A stretch of DNA of 64,000 nucleotides from Acinetobacter guerrae (lineage in GTDB: Bacteria; Pseudomonadota; Gammaproteobacteria; Pseudomonadales; Moraxellaceae). Positions within the stretch are counted from its first letter, which is position 1. Every line of letters starts with the position of its first letter. The stretch spans positions 372,001 through 436,000 of the forward strand of contig NZ_LXGN01000001.1 of assembly GCF_009372255.1 (NCBI RefSeq), given 5' to 3'. The notes beneath the pieces are model-generated. The model saw only the letters and a program-made list of their open reading frames with translations. It was not told the DNA's origin and did no database searches. Shown one piece after another: positions 19,098 through 30,003 of the stretch. The position numbers and the translations under genes are program-made.

Positions 19098-19949
19098 TCA
19101 GTTCACAGGAATTATATTTGCAGGGTTAATTGGTTTACCATCTAAACGAATTTGAAACTCAAGCATCACACTATTTGCGCCAGATGAGCCCATTTCCGCA
19201 ATTTTTTGCCCTGCCGTGACATTATCGCCACTTTTTACGAACATTTTGCTGTTATGGGCATAGGCTGTAATGTAGCCGTTTATGTGCTTAATCAGCACCA
19301 AATTACCATATTCCTTAAGCCCATCAGCGGCATAGACCACCTGTCCATTTGCAGCAGCATAGATAGGATCACCTACATTTCCACCATAGCGTAAGCCTTT
19401 TACATTGCCTGCCAAATTAAACTGCTGGATAATTGGGCCTGACGATGGTTTAACCCATCGCAAACTTGTTGCTGTAGGTGCTGTCGTAATAACAGGTGCT
19501 GATGTTACTGGTGCAACAGGTTGAGCAGCTGGACGCGGTGCGGTCTGAGTTGTTGTGGTGGTTGGTGTTGTCGGTAATGCAATCGTTTGACGTTGTATTG
19601 GAGCCGTTTGTGTAATCGCTTGTGTCGTCGTTGTGCGTTTAGTTGCAGAACCTTTTAGACGTAAAGATTGGTTTACATAAATGCGATACGGTGGGGCAAT
19701 ATCATTTAATTCAGCCACATTCATATAGTTCAATCCATACCGAGCAGCAATTCCACTCAAAGTATCTCCCGAACGTACCGTATAATAATCTGGCGAATTC
19801 AAGACACGTGTAGAATTGGAAACTTGTGGTCTTGAAGCACAACCCGTTATTGCAAGTGCGGAAACCACCGCCACAGATATCATTATTGTTTTTAGAAATT
19901 TATGGCCTGAAATAAACGCGATTTCACTTTCATGTCGAAGCAATGGCAT
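19098..19949 (-). CDS. nlpD: NlpD-like LysM/M23 lipoprotein (amidase activator)
   Basis: Outer-membrane or envelope lipoprotein expected to activate peptidoglycan amidases at cell separation. 283 residues. A signal peptide ends in a lipobox (ALAITGC, Cys at ~37). A LysM domain follows (YYTVRSGDTLSGIAARYGL), then a T/Q/P/A-rich linker, then a LytM/M23 domain (~165-283: GDPIYAAANGQVVYA, YGNLVLIKH, YITAYAHNSKMFVKSGD, AGQKIAEMGSSG). The zinc ligands of active M23 enzymes are not all present (LEFQIR in place of LHFEIR), as in E. coli NlpD, so it is probably non-catalytic. A GAGAGGGTGA ribosome site supports the start. It follows surE, as in the conserved surE-nlpD order; no pcm or rpoS is seen here. 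Confidence 0.9.
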   Translation of the reverse strand: MPLLRHESEIAFISGHKFLKTIMISVAVVSALAITGCASRPQVSNSTRVLNSPDYYTVRSGDTLSGIAARYGLNYMNVAELNDIAPPYRIYVNQSLRLKGSATKRTTTTQAITQTAPIQRQTIALPTTPTTTTTQTAPRPAAQPVAPVTSAPVITTAPTATSLRWVKPSSGPIIQQFNLAGNVKGLRYGGNVGDPIYAAANGQVVYAADGLKEYGNLVLIKHINGYITAYAHNSKMFVKSGDNVTAGQKIAEMGSSGANSVMLEFQIRLDGKPINPANIIPVN

Positions 19950-20002
19950 CGATCACCCTCTCTCATCAATATAAAACAACAGACATTTGCGCTAAGAGTA
20001 CC

Positions 20003-20041
20003 AAAAAAGGACGAACACGCACGTTCATCGTCCTTTTTTTC
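20003..20041. terminator. Terminator between surE and nlpD
   Basis: AAAAAAGGACGA (20003-20014) pairs with TCGTCCTTTTTT (20028-20039). On the minus strand the stem ends in a T-run after surE, so nlpD likely has its own promoter in the ~50 bases before it. Confidence 0.85.
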
Positions 20042-20082
20042 ACAAAGTTATAACATTAGACCTAGCCTAACGATATATTTTG

Positions 20083-20859
20083 TCAAATACGTGAAGAAAG
20101 CACCTCTTGTAAATCTTCTAGCACATCATAATTGGTTGCATCCATCTGAATGGGAGTGATGCTGACGTAACCATTGGCGACTGCAAAAAAATCGGACTGG
20201 GCGTGACTCGGCGTCCTTTTTGGATCTGTCACGGCTTCACCAGCAAGTCCAATCCAATATACTTGACGGCCACGCGGATCGACATGACTGGTTATCGGTT
20301 TGGATTGTGCACGAAGTCCCTGATATGTCACTTTTTCGCCTTGAAGCTCTGCAACATCTGGAATATTAATATTCAAAATATGACGCGGTGGCAAACTCGG
20401 CAAACCTCGTGCAATAAAATCATGTACCCATTTAGCAGCTGTTGCATAGTCATCTGCATGTTCATAAGAACGTACATTACTTCCTGCCAATGACACTGCA
20501 ATCGCGGGCTGCTTCATTAAGCGACCTTCGAATGCTGCACCCACTGTACCTGAATACAACACATCATCCCCCAAATTTGCGCCACTATTGATGCCACTTA
20601 CCACTAGATCAAATTCAAAATCAAATAATCCATTCATGGACAGATAAACACAATCCGCAGGTGTACCATTAACTGCCCAAACATCTGGTGCAATAGGAAT
20701 TGGGCGTAAAGGGCGATCTAACGTCAACGCACTGGAAAATCCACTTCGTTCACTTTCTGGAGCAACCACAACAACACGACCTAAAGGTTTTAAAGCTTGA
20801 GCAAGCGCCTGAATGCCTGGTGCAAATACACCATCATCGTTGGCTATAAGAATATTCAC
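20083..20859 (-). CDS. surE: 5'/3'-nucleotidase SurE
   Basis: Metal-dependent phosphatase on nucleoside 5'- and 3'-monophosphates and short polyphosphate, linked to stationary-phase survival. 258 residues from GTG 20859. The family starts (M)[18 protein letters not shown], so the GTG just before NILIANDDG is the natural start; an ATG at 20898 would add 13 atypical residues. Active-site features: NDDG metal site, [44 protein letters not shown] and VNGTP. Divergent from the small secreted protein at 20961. Confidence 0.96.
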   Translation of the reverse strand: MNILIANDDGVFAPGIQALAQALKPLGRVVVVAPESERSGFSSALTLDRPLRPIPIAPDVWAVNGTPADCVYLSMNGLFDFEFDLVVSGINSGANLGDDVLYSGTVGAAFEGRLMKQPAIAVSLAGSNVRSYEHADDYATAAKWVHDFIARGLPSLPPRHILNINIPDVAELQGEKVTYQGLRAQSKPITSHVDPRGRQVYWIGLAGEAVTDPKRTPSHAQSDFFAVANGYVSITPIQMDATNYDVLEDLQEVLSSRI

Positions 20860-20960
20860 AAAACACGATCTCGATAAATGACTGATGAGGTTATTCAATT
20901 GAAATATTCATTGAATTATATATATTTAGCCACTTAATTCATCAATAATTTTGTGAAATC

Positions 20961-21335
20961 ATGAGAACGTTATTTATATCTCGCTTTTGTTTATTTACGG
21001 TAATGGCAATCACATTTAATCATGTGACTTTTGCAAATGAGAGCTTAACTCAGGCAGAACGCAACACTTTAGTGAAAGAGGATATCGCTGGAACACAAGT
21101 TTTAAGCGAAGTTTGTCCTGCGCTTATGGGGCAGAAAGCCAACTTTGAACAAAATATTCAAAAATTGATTCAAATGAACTTAAAGCAATATTCTGGTCAG
21201 AGCATGACTTTTGCAGCACTACAAAATGATGCTGAATATAAAGCATTACTTGCTGAAGCGCATAAGACCCTCAAAGAAACCCCTACAGATGAACAAAAAA
21301 CTGTCTGTGAAGATGTATTAGATTTTCAAGAATAA
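20961..21335 (+). CDS. Small secreted protein with conserved Cys pair (paralog A)
   Basis: 124 residues with an N-terminal signal peptide (cleavage likely after TFA at ~25). The mature part contains VLSEVCPALMG, then an amphipathic stretch, then EAHKTLKETP and VCEDVLDF near the end. The two cysteines in VLSEVCP and VCEDV are shared with the next gene product, and in the oxidising periplasm they probably form a disulfide. I do not know its function; I believe it belongs to a Moraxellaceae-restricted uncharacterised family. A 10-bp hairpin without T-run separates it from its paralog. Confidence 0.85.
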   Translation: MRTLFISRFCLFTVMAITFNHVTFANESLTQAERNTLVKEDIAGTQVLSEVCPALMGQKANFEQNIQKLIQMNLKQYSGQSMTFAALQNDAEYKALLAEAHKTLKETPTDEQKTVCEDVLDFQE

Positions 21336-21357
21336 ATGCTGTTTGATCGCTTTCTTT

Positions 21358-21384
21358 GGTTCTAAATTGTGCATATTTAGAACC
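21358..21384 (+). other. Hairpin between the two paralogous small genes
   Basis: GGTTCTAAAT (21358-21367) pairs perfectly with ATTTAGAACC (21375-21384), 7-base loop, no T-run after it. Could be an mRNA-stabilising or processing hairpin, or a weak terminator. Confidence 0.6.
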
Positions 21385-21484
21385 TCATAACTGCATAAGC
21401 CCTACAGCAAAGATACAATTTTAAAATATTTCTATGCTATAAGTAGTTCAAATTCTTTAAGTCTTATTTTGAGTTTGAGTTTTT

Positions 21485-21886
21485 ATGAAGAAAAATGTGT
21501 TTAAAATAGTGGGATTATCATTTCTACTTGCAACGACCACTTTTGCCACAACCGCATTTGCAAAAGACAACAAAGCTGAATCAGAAAAAATCGAAGTGAC
21601 TCCAACTTCCGAAAATGTTACGCCTCAAGAACTGGCTGCAATTTATGTGCTTTCTGAGGTATGTCCAAGCCTGATTGGTAAAGATTTAAAATTTAATAAA
21701 GCTTACGAAAATTTGGTAAAAGCGTATCTAAACAATGAACCAAATGCAGTTGAAGCGCTAAACAAACGCGCTAAATCCAAAGATTTTCAACCTGCTTTAA
21801 AAGAAGCTCGTGCGGATGCAAAAAAAGCATCTGATGACGATAATCGTCAAATTTGCGATGATGTCCGTAATTATTATTCGAAATAA
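21485..21886 (+). CDS. Small secreted protein with conserved Cys pair (paralog B)
   Basis: 133 residues; signal peptide ending AFA near residue 26, then a charged spacer and VLSEVCPSLIGKDLKFNKAYENL, EARADAKKA and QICDDVRNYY. It shares the VLSEVCP-x-L-x-G segment, an F/L spacing pattern, an alanine-rich helix and the C-terminal C-(E/D)-D-V with the upstream gene, so the two arose by tandem duplication and diverged strongly elsewhere. No enzyme motif is visible. Likely periplasmic; followed by a hairpin and then a DD-carboxypeptidase gene, which hints at, but does not prove, an envelope role. Confidence 0.85.
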   Translation: MKKNVFKIVGLSFLLATTTFATTAFAKDNKAESEKIEVTPTSENVTPQELAAIYVLSEVCPSLIGKDLKFNKAYENLVKAYLNNEPNAVEALNKRAKSKDFQPALKEARADAKKASDDDNRQICDDVRNYYSK

Positions 21887-21911
21887 CTGATTATTTACAA
21901 TATGTATGAAA

Positions 21912-21942
21912 TAAGCCGACTTTTGACGTAGAAGTCGGCTTA
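21912..21942 (+). terminator. Hairpin after paralog B
   Basis: TAAGCCGACTT (21912-21922) pairs with AAGTCGGCTTA (21932-21942); only a short T-rich tail, so a moderate terminator. Confidence 0.65.
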
Positions 21943-21999
21943 GCTTTATCCTAAAATGCTAGGCTCGTCTGCTTCACACAAGTTATCGGAACGCCTAGA

Positions 22000-23148
22000 A
22001 TGATTCAAAAAAGCACCCTTGCTGCACTCATACTTTTACCCTCATTTTCTTATGCAGCAACTGTTTTATCTTCACCCCCAGAATTAAATAATAAATCTTA
22101 TGTATTAATGGATTATGAGACTGGGCAAATTCTCGCATCGAAGAATGAAAATGAACATCTTGCACCCGCCTCAATGACAAAAATGATGACCAGTTACATC
22201 ATTGAGCAGAAACTTTTAAAGGGTGACCTGACTGAAAATGAAAGCGTTCGTATGAACGAGTCAGCATGGTGTCGTGGCAGTAGTGCGGAATCATGCATGT
22301 ATGTTCCTTTAAATGGCACAGCAACCGCGCTTGAAATGTTACGTGGCATTATTGTGCAATCTGGTAACGATGCTTCTGTTGCAATGGCTGAACATATTGC
22401 AGGCAATGAAGGCACATTTGCCCATATGATGAATCAGGAAGCCAAACGTATTGGCATGACCAACACTCATTTCGTCAATTCAACAGGCATGCCTGCTGAA
22501 GGTCATTATTCTTCTGCAAAAGATATGGCACTTCTTGCACAGCATATTATCAAAGATAGCTCAAAATATTACCCAATTTATTCTGAAAAAGAATTTACTT
22601 TTAATGGGATCAAACAAGGCAACCGTAATGCCCTGCTCTATACAGATCCAAGTGTAGATGGTTTAAAAACAGGTCATACCAATGAAGCTGGCTACTGTAT
22701 GACCACATCAAGCAAACGCGGCCCTATGCGTTTGATCTCGGTGATTTTTGGTACACCAAGCATGAATGAACGTGCCTCTCAAACACGTACTTTATTGGCT
22801 TGGGGTTTTGCTAACTTTGAAACAGTCAATGTTCAACCTGCAAATCAAGTTTTAGCTAAAGCTAAAGTCTGGTTTGGTAAGGAAGACGAAGTCCAAATTG
22901 GTTTGGCAGAGAACTTCAGTGTTACTATGCCTAAAGGTCAAGCGGATAACATCAAAACTCAACTGGTGATTCAACCTAAACTTAATGCACCTTTAGCGAA
23001 AGGTCAGGTCGTAGGTAAATTGGTCGCAAGCCTTGATGGTAAAGTAATTTCAGAAAAACCACTTGTTGCTTTGAAACCTGTAGAAGAAGCTGGCTTTTTC
23101 GCTCGTATGATCGATCATATCAAGATGTTTTTTAGTAACTTATTTTAA
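22000..23148 (+). CDS. dacC: D-alanyl-D-alanine carboxypeptidase (PBP5/6 family)
   Basis: Low-molecular-mass penicillin-binding protein that trims the terminal D-Ala from peptidoglycan pentapeptides. 382 residues. Signal peptide of ~19 residues; active-site SMTK (Ser58, Lys61), SGN (121-123) and KTG (223-225) are all in order. The C-terminal ~25 residues form an amphipathic helix (GFFARMIDHIKMFFSNLF) for membrane anchoring, as in PBP5/PBP6. An extra WCRGSSAESCM segment carries two cysteines eight residues apart, as I recall for PBP5/6 of this genus. A second paralog is at 54603-55913. Confidence 0.95.
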   Translation: MIQKSTLAALILLPSFSYAATVLSSPPELNNKSYVLMDYETGQILASKNENEHLAPASMTKMMTSYIIEQKLLKGDLTENESVRMNESAWCRGSSAESCMYVPLNGTATALEMLRGIIVQSGNDASVAMAEHIAGNEGTFAHMMNQEAKRIGMTNTHFVNSTGMPAEGHYSSAKDMALLAQHIIKDSSKYYPIYSEKEFTFNGIKQGNRNALLYTDPSVDGLKTGHTNEAGYCMTTSSKRGPMRLISVIFGTPSMNERASQTRTLLAWGFANFETVNVQPANQVLAKAKVWFGKEDEVQIGLAENFSVTMPKGQADNIKTQLVIQPKLNAPLAKGQVVGKLVASLDGKVISEKPLVALKPVEEAGFFARMIDHIKMFFSNLF

Positions 23149-23167
23149 TTTTTAAAACAGTAAATTG

Positions 23168-23200
23168 AGCATTCAGGCGATTTAGTTTGAATGCTTTTTT
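23168..23200 (+). terminator. dacC terminator
   Basis: AGCATTCA (23168-23175) pairs with TGAATGCT (23188-23195), then T-run. Confidence 0.82.
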
Positions 23201-23238
23201 ATTTTATAATTTCATCATATTTAATTTTGAAGCCAGTC

Positions 23239-23775
23239 ATGACCAAAAACATCCGCCCTTATTTAGATCATTATCCGCAAATTGATGACAGTTGTTATAT
23301 TGATGAAATGTCAGTGGTGATTGGTGATGTTCAGTTGGCCGAGAATGTTTCGATTTGGCCTTTTGCCGTGATTCGTGGTGATGTTAATCATATTCGCATT
23401 GGTAAAAACAGCAATGTACAAGATCATTCCATGTTGCATGTAACCCATAAGCAGACTGCAAAACCTGAAGGCTTTCCTTTAATTATTGGTGAAGATGTCA
23501 CCATTGGTCATCATGTTACATTGCATGGCTGCACCATTGGCAATCGTGTTTTGATTGGTATCAATACCGTGATTTTAGACGATGTCATTGTTGAAGATGA
23601 TGTGATGATTGGTGCGGGTAGTTTGGTTCCACCGCGTAAGGTTTTAGAAAGCGGATACTTATATGTCGGAAGTCCTGTTCAGAAAGTGCGCCCTTTAACG
23701 GATAAGGAAAAAGCCTTTTTACCTTATTCAGCACAGAATTATGTGAAGGTGAAGGATAATTATTTAAATGAATGA
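23239..23775 (+). CDS. Gamma-carbonic anhydrase-like protein (left-handed beta-helix)
   Basis: 178 residues folding as hexapeptide repeats (IGDVQLAENVSIWPFAVIRGDVNHIRIGKNSNVQDHSM and following). Family proteins (YrdA/CaiE-like) bind zinc or iron through three histidines. Visible candidates are His in VQDHSMLH and the pair in TIGHHVTLHGC, in the expected spacing, plus the RGD of IRGDVN. Physiological substrate is uncertain; carbonic anhydrase activity is a family possibility only. ATG 23239 is the family start; TTG 23191 would sit on the upstream terminator. Confidence 0.88.
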   Translation: MTKNIRPYLDHYPQIDDSCYIDEMSVVIGDVQLAENVSIWPFAVIRGDVNHIRIGKNSNVQDHSMLHVTHKQTAKPEGFPLIIGEDVTIGHHVTLHGCTIGNRVLIGINTVILDDVIVEDDVMIGAGSLVPPRKVLESGYLYVGSPVQKVRPLTDKEKAFLPYSAQNYVKVKDNYLNE

Positions 23776-23905
23776 TAATTGCTTGAAACCAAGCAAGATC
23801 AATCTACATTTTTATTGATCTCGAAGATACCATCAATAACTCATGCAGCCTAGCCACCACGCTTCAAATTTTGTATCATACTGCTTTTAAATCAGGGTGC
23901 TTTTT

Positions 23906-24391
23906 ATGACCGCTTGGACACCGCACGTTACCGTTGCCACAGTTGTTGAAAAAGATGGTCGTTTTCTATTTGTTGAAGAACATACCGAAGGCGTGACCCA
24001 TACCGTATTCAACCAGCCAGCAGGTCATGTCGAATGTGGTGAAACCCTGATACAAGCTGCGATTCGTGAAACACTGGAAGAAACGGGTCATACGGTCGAA
24101 ATTGATGCCTTAATTGGTATTTATACCTATACCCCACCGATGTTTCCAGATCGCACCTATTACCGTTTTTGCTTTTTAGCGCATAGTGTCAATGTTGACC
24201 TAAATGCAACATTAGATACAGGTATTGTCCGCGCTGTCTGGATGAATCTGGATGAATTGCAGGAAACAGCTCGCGCACGTAGTCCTTTAGTCACCAAAGC
24301 CATTCAAGATGCTTTAAGCGGTCAGCGTTATCCTTTATCGCTTATTTATGAGCACCACTCTCCCTCTTTCACTTCAAATCTGGATGCTTAA
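23906..24391 (+). CDS. nudJ: NUDIX hydrolase NudJ (HMP-PP/nucleotide phosphatase)
   Basis: 161 residues. Nudix box from Gly40: [22 protein letters not shown], with the Glu/Arg/Glu-Glu set for Mg2+. E. coli NudJ acts on hydroxymethylpyrimidine pyrophosphate and nucleoside di/triphosphates. ATG 23906 follows AGGGTG. It ends four bases before mnmA, the same nudJ-mnmA-hflD-purB order as in enterobacteria, which supports the name and an operon. Confidence 0.93.
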   Translation: MTAWTPHVTVATVVEKDGRFLFVEEHTEGVTHTVFNQPAGHVECGETLIQAAIRETLEETGHTVEIDALIGIYTYTPPMFPDRTYYRFCFLAHSVNVDLNATLDTGIVRAVWMNLDELQETARARSPLVTKAIQDALSGQRYPLSLIYEHHSPSFTSNLDA

Positions 24392-24395
24392 TCCT

Positions 24396-25529
24396 ATGTC
24401 ACAACGCGTCATCGTCGGGATGTCTGGTGGAGTCGATTCATCGGTTTCCGCTGCACTTTTACTTCAACAAGGATATCAAGTTGAAGGTCTTTTCATGAAA
24501 AACTGGGAAGAAGATGATGGAACGGAATACTGTACAGCACTAGAAGATTTAGCTGATGCCCAAGCAGTTGCCGATAAAATTGGTATTAAGCTACATACTG
24601 CCAATTTTGCAATGGAATATTGGGATCGTGTATTTGAGCATTTCTTAGCTGAATATGCGGCGGGTCGTACTCCTAACCCAGATATTTTATGTAATAAGGA
24701 AATTAAATTCCGAGCATTTTTAGATCATGCGATGACCTTAGGCGCAGACTTTATTGCCACTGGTCACTATGCACGTCGTGGTGCAAGTGCGGAAAATTCA
24801 CGTGGTGAAAGCTACGCGCCATTGTTACGTGGTGTCGACAACAATAAAGATCAGACCTATTTTCTGCATGCGGTTCATGGTCGTGAAATTAATAAAACCT
24901 TATTTCCTGTAGGCGAAATTGAAAAACCAGAAGTCCGTAAAATCGCGGAACAACTCCATTTAGCTACAGCCAAGAAAAAAGACTCGACTGGTATTTGTTT
25001 TATTGGTGAACGTCGCTTTAATGATTTTCTCAAACAATATTTACCTGCACAACCTGGACAAATTGTTTTGGATAATGGTCAAGAGGTTGGTGAACATCAC
25101 GGCTTAATGTACTATACGCTGGGTCAACGTGGCGGTATCGGTTTAGGCGGTCTTAAAAATGCGCCTGAAGGTGCTTGGTTTGTACTGCATAAAGATATTG
25201 CCAATAATCGACTGGTGATTGGTCAAGGGCATGAACACCCCCTTATGCAAAGCACACAATTGTGGAGTGAGTCGATTGACTGGGTTGCAGGCGAACAAAA
25301 AATCCCAGATACGGGTTTCCGATGCACAGCAAAAACCCGTTATCGTCAACCTGATCAAGCGTGTACAATTTACCGTGATGAAAGCGTTGAAAATGGTATC
25401 CGTGTTGAGTTTGATCAACAACAACGTGCAGTAACACCGGGACAAAGCGTTGTATTTTACGACGATGAAATTTGTCTAGGTGGTGGTGTAATTTTAAGCA
25501 CCAATGCACCAAAACCCGATTTTATTTAA
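24396..25529 (+). CDS. mnmA: tRNA-uridine 2-sulfurtransferase MnmA
   Basis: Adds sulfur at position 2 of wobble U34 in tRNA-Lys/Glu/Gln, accepting persulfide sulfur relayed from a cysteine desulfurase. 377 residues. PP-loop GMSGGVDSS (8-16) adenylates the base. The two catalytic cysteines are Cys99 ([12 protein letters not shown]) and Cys201 ([12 protein letters not shown]). ATG 24396 matches the family start; an in-frame ATG at 24348 would overlap nudJ by 44 bases. Confidence 0.97.
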   Translation: MSQRVIVGMSGGVDSSVSAALLLQQGYQVEGLFMKNWEEDDGTEYCTALEDLADAQAVADKIGIKLHTANFAMEYWDRVFEHFLAEYAAGRTPNPDILCNKEIKFRAFLDHAMTLGADFIATGHYARRGASAENSRGESYAPLLRGVDNNKDQTYFLHAVHGREINKTLFPVGEIEKPEVRKIAEQLHLATAKKKDSTGICFIGERRFNDFLKQYLPAQPGQIVLDNGQEVGEHHGLMYYTLGQRGGIGLGGLKNAPEGAWFVLHKDIANNRLVIGQGHEHPLMQSTQLWSESIDWVAGEQKIPDTGFRCTAKTRYRQPDQACTIYRDESVENGIRVEFDQQQRAVTPGQSVVFYDDEICLGGGVILSTNAPKPDFI

Positions 25530-25553
25530 AGTATATTTAAAGGAATCTTAGGC

Positions 25554-26291
25554 ATGGTTGACACCCCTTTTCAACAGCCTCAAGCACTCAATGTACGTCA
25601 AAACCGTGCATTAGCGCTTGCGGGTGTCTTTCAGGCCGCGCAGCTGACACACATGACTGCGATGACAGGTCAACAAAGTATTGGTGAAAGTGGGAACTTT
25701 TATTTTGAACAACTGATTAAAGCCTGTCTAAATATACGCCCTGCTATGAATTCCAGTACCCAAACCTTGGATTTTTTTCATCAGCTTGCCGATATTTCAC
25801 TGGGTTTAAAAACGCTCGAAAGTAGTATTACTCAACCTTTTACAAGCTCCCCCAAATCTCGTTTACCTAAACTTTCAAATGCCAAGCTTCCTATGACTTA
25901 TGCCATGGCACTGCTGCAACTTGAAAAAAAAGTATATAAAAATCCAGAATATGTTGAAATTATTGAAAAATCACAGCAAAAAATTTTAAAGCAATTGTCA
26001 TTTTTCGATAACAACTATTTGCATCCGAGTATTATTGCCAACCTTGCTCAAACTTATGTCGAAACAGCGGGTCAGATTAATCCGCGCATCATGGTTCGCG
26101 GCAATGCTGAGGCTTTCAAAGATAGCAATCACACCAACCGTATCCGAGCCTGTTTATTTACTGGATTACAAATGGCGCATCTTTGGCGGCAGTTAGGTGG
26201 TAGCTCATGGAATATGATTTTTAGCAAACGTAAATTGCTACAAGACATTCAAACTCTCGCTCGTTTACAGTATCAAATGGTAGAACTCTGA
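25554..26291 (+). CDS. hflD: High frequency lysogenization protein HflD homolog
   Basis: 245-residue all-helical protein of the HflD/YcfC family. It starts with the typical [24 protein letters not shown] and ends with an [21 protein letters not shown] segment. In E. coli it is a peripheral inner-membrane protein that binds lambda CII; its normal cell role is unclear. Its place between mnmA and purB is strongly conserved and decides the identification. Confidence 0.93.
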   Translation: MVDTPFQQPQALNVRQNRALALAGVFQAAQLTHMTAMTGQQSIGESGNFYFEQLIKACLNIRPAMNSSTQTLDFFHQLADISLGLKTLESSITQPFTSSPKSRLPKLSNAKLPMTYAMALLQLEKKVYKNPEYVEIIEKSQQKILKQLSFFDNNYLHPSIIANLAQTYVETAGQINPRIMVRGNAEAFKDSNHTNRIRACLFTGLQMAHLWRQLGGSSWNMIFSKRKLLQDIQTLARLQYQMVEL

Positions 26292-26318
26292 TGCTGCAAC
26301 GAATTTCATTTTATATTT

Positions 26319-26390
26319 AAACCCCACCTGAGGAGCACTGCTCCGCAAGGTCCCCTGTGGAAAAACTCAAACGTCTTCAAGGGGAAATTT
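26319..26390. repeat. Intergenic palindromic element between hflD and purB
   Basis: About 72 bases with AAACCCC at one end and GGGGAAATTT at the other. Inside are the perfect hairpin GGAGC-ACT-GCTCC (26332-26344), nested ACCT/AGGT and CCAC/GTGG pairs. Its reverse strand contains TTTCCACAG next to G/C runs, as does the element at 7683-7777, so the two may belong to one repeat family. Confidence 0.6.
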
Positions 26391-26398
26391 AATTTTAA

Positions 26399-27796
<1,398 letters not shown>

Positions 27797-27812
27797 TCAA
27801 TATCGGTTAAAG

Positions 27813-27845
27813 AACGGAACCATTTAAACTGGTTCCGTTTTTATT
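27813..27845. terminator. Terminator after purB
   Basis: AACGGAACCA (27813-27822) pairs with TGGTTCCGTT (27830-27839), then T's; placed between convergent genes. Confidence 0.88.
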
Positions 27846-27867
27846 TCTCAACGTTTAAATACGGAAC

Positions 27868-29841
27868 TTAATTTCTGGTCACGATAGGAAATGTCCCATT
27901 TGCCTTATCAAATAAAGAAAAAAACTTCCTTAGCGTTAAGCGATTACCCTGAATTTGAGTATCTTTAGAAAACATCAAATCAAGTGCACCACTTTGCCCT
28001 GTCATCATTTTTAAAAAGAAAGGCTTTGTAAGCGTTAAATTGACATCTGCATTAGCTACTGGTTGCTTTACTTCCTTAAAATTCATAACTGCATGATTGA
28101 CTTTAATTTCATAGACCTGATTTAAATCTGAAAAGATTAAATTCATGGTTAAATTGACATCTTGCGCACGCTCAGCATTCAAACTCGCCGCCATCGATTC
28201 GAGAAAACGCTCAACTGGGGTATGCTGTAACATATCCAATAAAACGAGCGAAGTGACTCCTTTCTTTGGCGTACCAGTTTGTAATTCTTGCGCACCTGTT
28301 AAGTAAAAATTTCGCCATGTTGAAGCTTCTGACATATAGCCCAATTGAGTAAAAACTTTCGTCTGTAAATCTTTTGCTTGTTTATTGTTGGCATTTACAT
28401 AAAGCACATGTTTGAGCAATTCTGCCGCCCAACGATAATTTCCTTGATCATACGCTTTTTGTGCAGATGCAATTACTTTATCTTGCCCCCCTGCTAATTC
28501 AACATATCCTTGAGCTGCTTGTTGCACAGGAAGGTTATCTAAATTGGCAGGATTAGCATCAAACCATCCCATATAATACTGATAAACTGCTCTTGCATTA
28601 TGTTTAACGGTTCCATAATAGCCATGCACATTTAAATATTGATCCAACTGCGGAGGCAATTTAAGATTTTCTGCAATTTCACTTCCAGTCAGACCTGCAT
28701 TAATCATGCGCACCGTTTGATCATGAATATATTTATAGCTGTCGCGTTGTACTGTTATAAACTGTTTAATGTTTTCATTACCCCAGACTGGCCAATGATG
28801 CTGAGCAAAGAAAACGTCGGCATCTTTCGCTTGTTCAAGCGATTGATCCAAATAACTCACCCATTTTAAAGTATCCCTGACTTTCGCACCTCTCAAGGTA
28901 TATAAATTATGCAAAGTATGAGTCAAAATTTCTGCACCACCATACGCTTTTTGCTTTGGTAAATAAAAGGTCAGTTCTGCTGGAGCCTCTGAATTAGGTA
29001 CGTTATAAAAAATAAAATCCACACCATCCACTGTCATGGGTTGAACAGGCTGAGTGATCAATTTATTGGGTTCTAAAATCCCAATATGCCCTGTAGAAAC
29101 CGCTTTACCCAAGCCATTATCAACTAAACCCGTTTCATTTCTAGGTAAAGATCGACCATACATATAATTTGCTCGTCGTCCCATTGCTGGACCAACCATT
29201 AAATTTTCACTGGTCGCTTCTTCCATAAATCCAATGGGTGCAATCACAGGAATATGCTGTTTTTTTACATCTTCTTCTGACAAGACTCCCAAAGCACCGC
29301 CAAAATGGTCAATATGACTATGGGTAAAGATAATCGCAGAAACAGGTTTATTGCCTAAATGCTGACGTGCAAATTTCATAGCAGCTTCAGCAGTTTCTTT
29401 TGAAGTCAGTGTATCAACAACAATCCAGCCTGTTTTCCCTTCAATAAGTGTAATATTGGCAAGATCAAAACCACGAATTTGCCAAATCCCATCGCTTACT
29501 TTAAACAGTCCGATTTGATTATTTAAAATAGCCTGACGCCATAAACTTGGGTTGACAGTATCTGGGGCATTACCCTGCACAAAATTAAAACTCTCAAAAT
29601 CCCAAACAATATTTCCTTGTTCATCTTTAATCTGACCTATAGGTTTTGCAATAAAACCTCTAGTCGCATTATTTAATTCTTGAGTATTGGTTAAATCATA
29701 CTTTTCAGAAGTTTGCTTTTGCATATTCAAAGTTGTTTTTTCAACTTTAAAATTTTCAGCCAATGTGAGTGGAGAGATAATCGACATTATCATCGATATA
29801 ATTAAAATTCTTTTTTGATAAAAATTGCTTTTTTTTTGCAT
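27868..29841 (-). CDS. Alkyl sulfatase (SdsA1/YjcS family, metallo-beta-lactamase fold)
   Basis: Exported enzyme expected to hydrolyse alkyl sulfate esters such as dodecyl sulfate to alcohol and sulfate, giving carbon or sulfur. 657 residues. Signal peptide ~1-28 (cleavage near LTLA). The zinc motif THSHIDH (His174, His176, Asp178, His179) begins the metallo-beta-lactamase domain. A middle helical dimerisation domain (WRQAIL..., GQDKVIASAQKAYDQGNYRWAAELLKHV) and a C-terminal SCP2-like lipid-binding domain follow, the standard three-domain layout. AAGGGAAA precedes the ATG. Divergent from a TetR gene across a long palindrome, so probably repressed by it. Confidence 0.93.
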   Translation of the reverse strand: MQKKSNFYQKRILIISMIMSIISPLTLAENFKVEKTTLNMQKQTSEKYDLTNTQELNNATRGFIAKPIGQIKDEQGNIVWDFESFNFVQGNAPDTVNPSLWRQAILNNQIGLFKVSDGIWQIRGFDLANITLIEGKTGWIVVDTLTSKETAEAAMKFARQHLGNKPVSAIIFTHSHIDHFGGALGVLSEEDVKKQHIPVIAPIGFMEEATSENLMVGPAMGRRANYMYGRSLPRNETGLVDNGLGKAVSTGHIGILEPNKLITQPVQPMTVDGVDFIFYNVPNSEAPAELTFYLPKQKAYGGAEILTHTLHNLYTLRGAKVRDTLKWVSYLDQSLEQAKDADVFFAQHHWPVWGNENIKQFITVQRDSYKYIHDQTVRMINAGLTGSEIAENLKLPPQLDQYLNVHGYYGTVKHNARAVYQYYMGWFDANPANLDNLPVQQAAQGYVELAGGQDKVIASAQKAYDQGNYRWAAELLKHVLYVNANNKQAKDLQTKVFTQLGYMSEASTWRNFYLTGAQELQTGTPKKGVTSLVLLDMLQHTPVERFLESMAASLNAERAQDVNLTMNLIFSDLNQVYEIKVNHAVMNFKEVKQPVANADVNLTLTKPFFLKMMTGQSGALDLMFSKDTQIQGNRLTLRKFFSLFDKANGTFPIVTRN

Positions 29842-30003
29842 TTAATATTTCCCTTTCTTAATAAAACCCTGTTCCGTCATTAAAAAATCTTAGTTTTCTC
29901 ATCTAAACAAAAATATTTAAGTTTCACATTTATTCTAACTTGATGAAAATTTTAGATATAAATTTATCCAAAATTCATCGTTTAAATACTTTTGTATTAG
30001 ATA

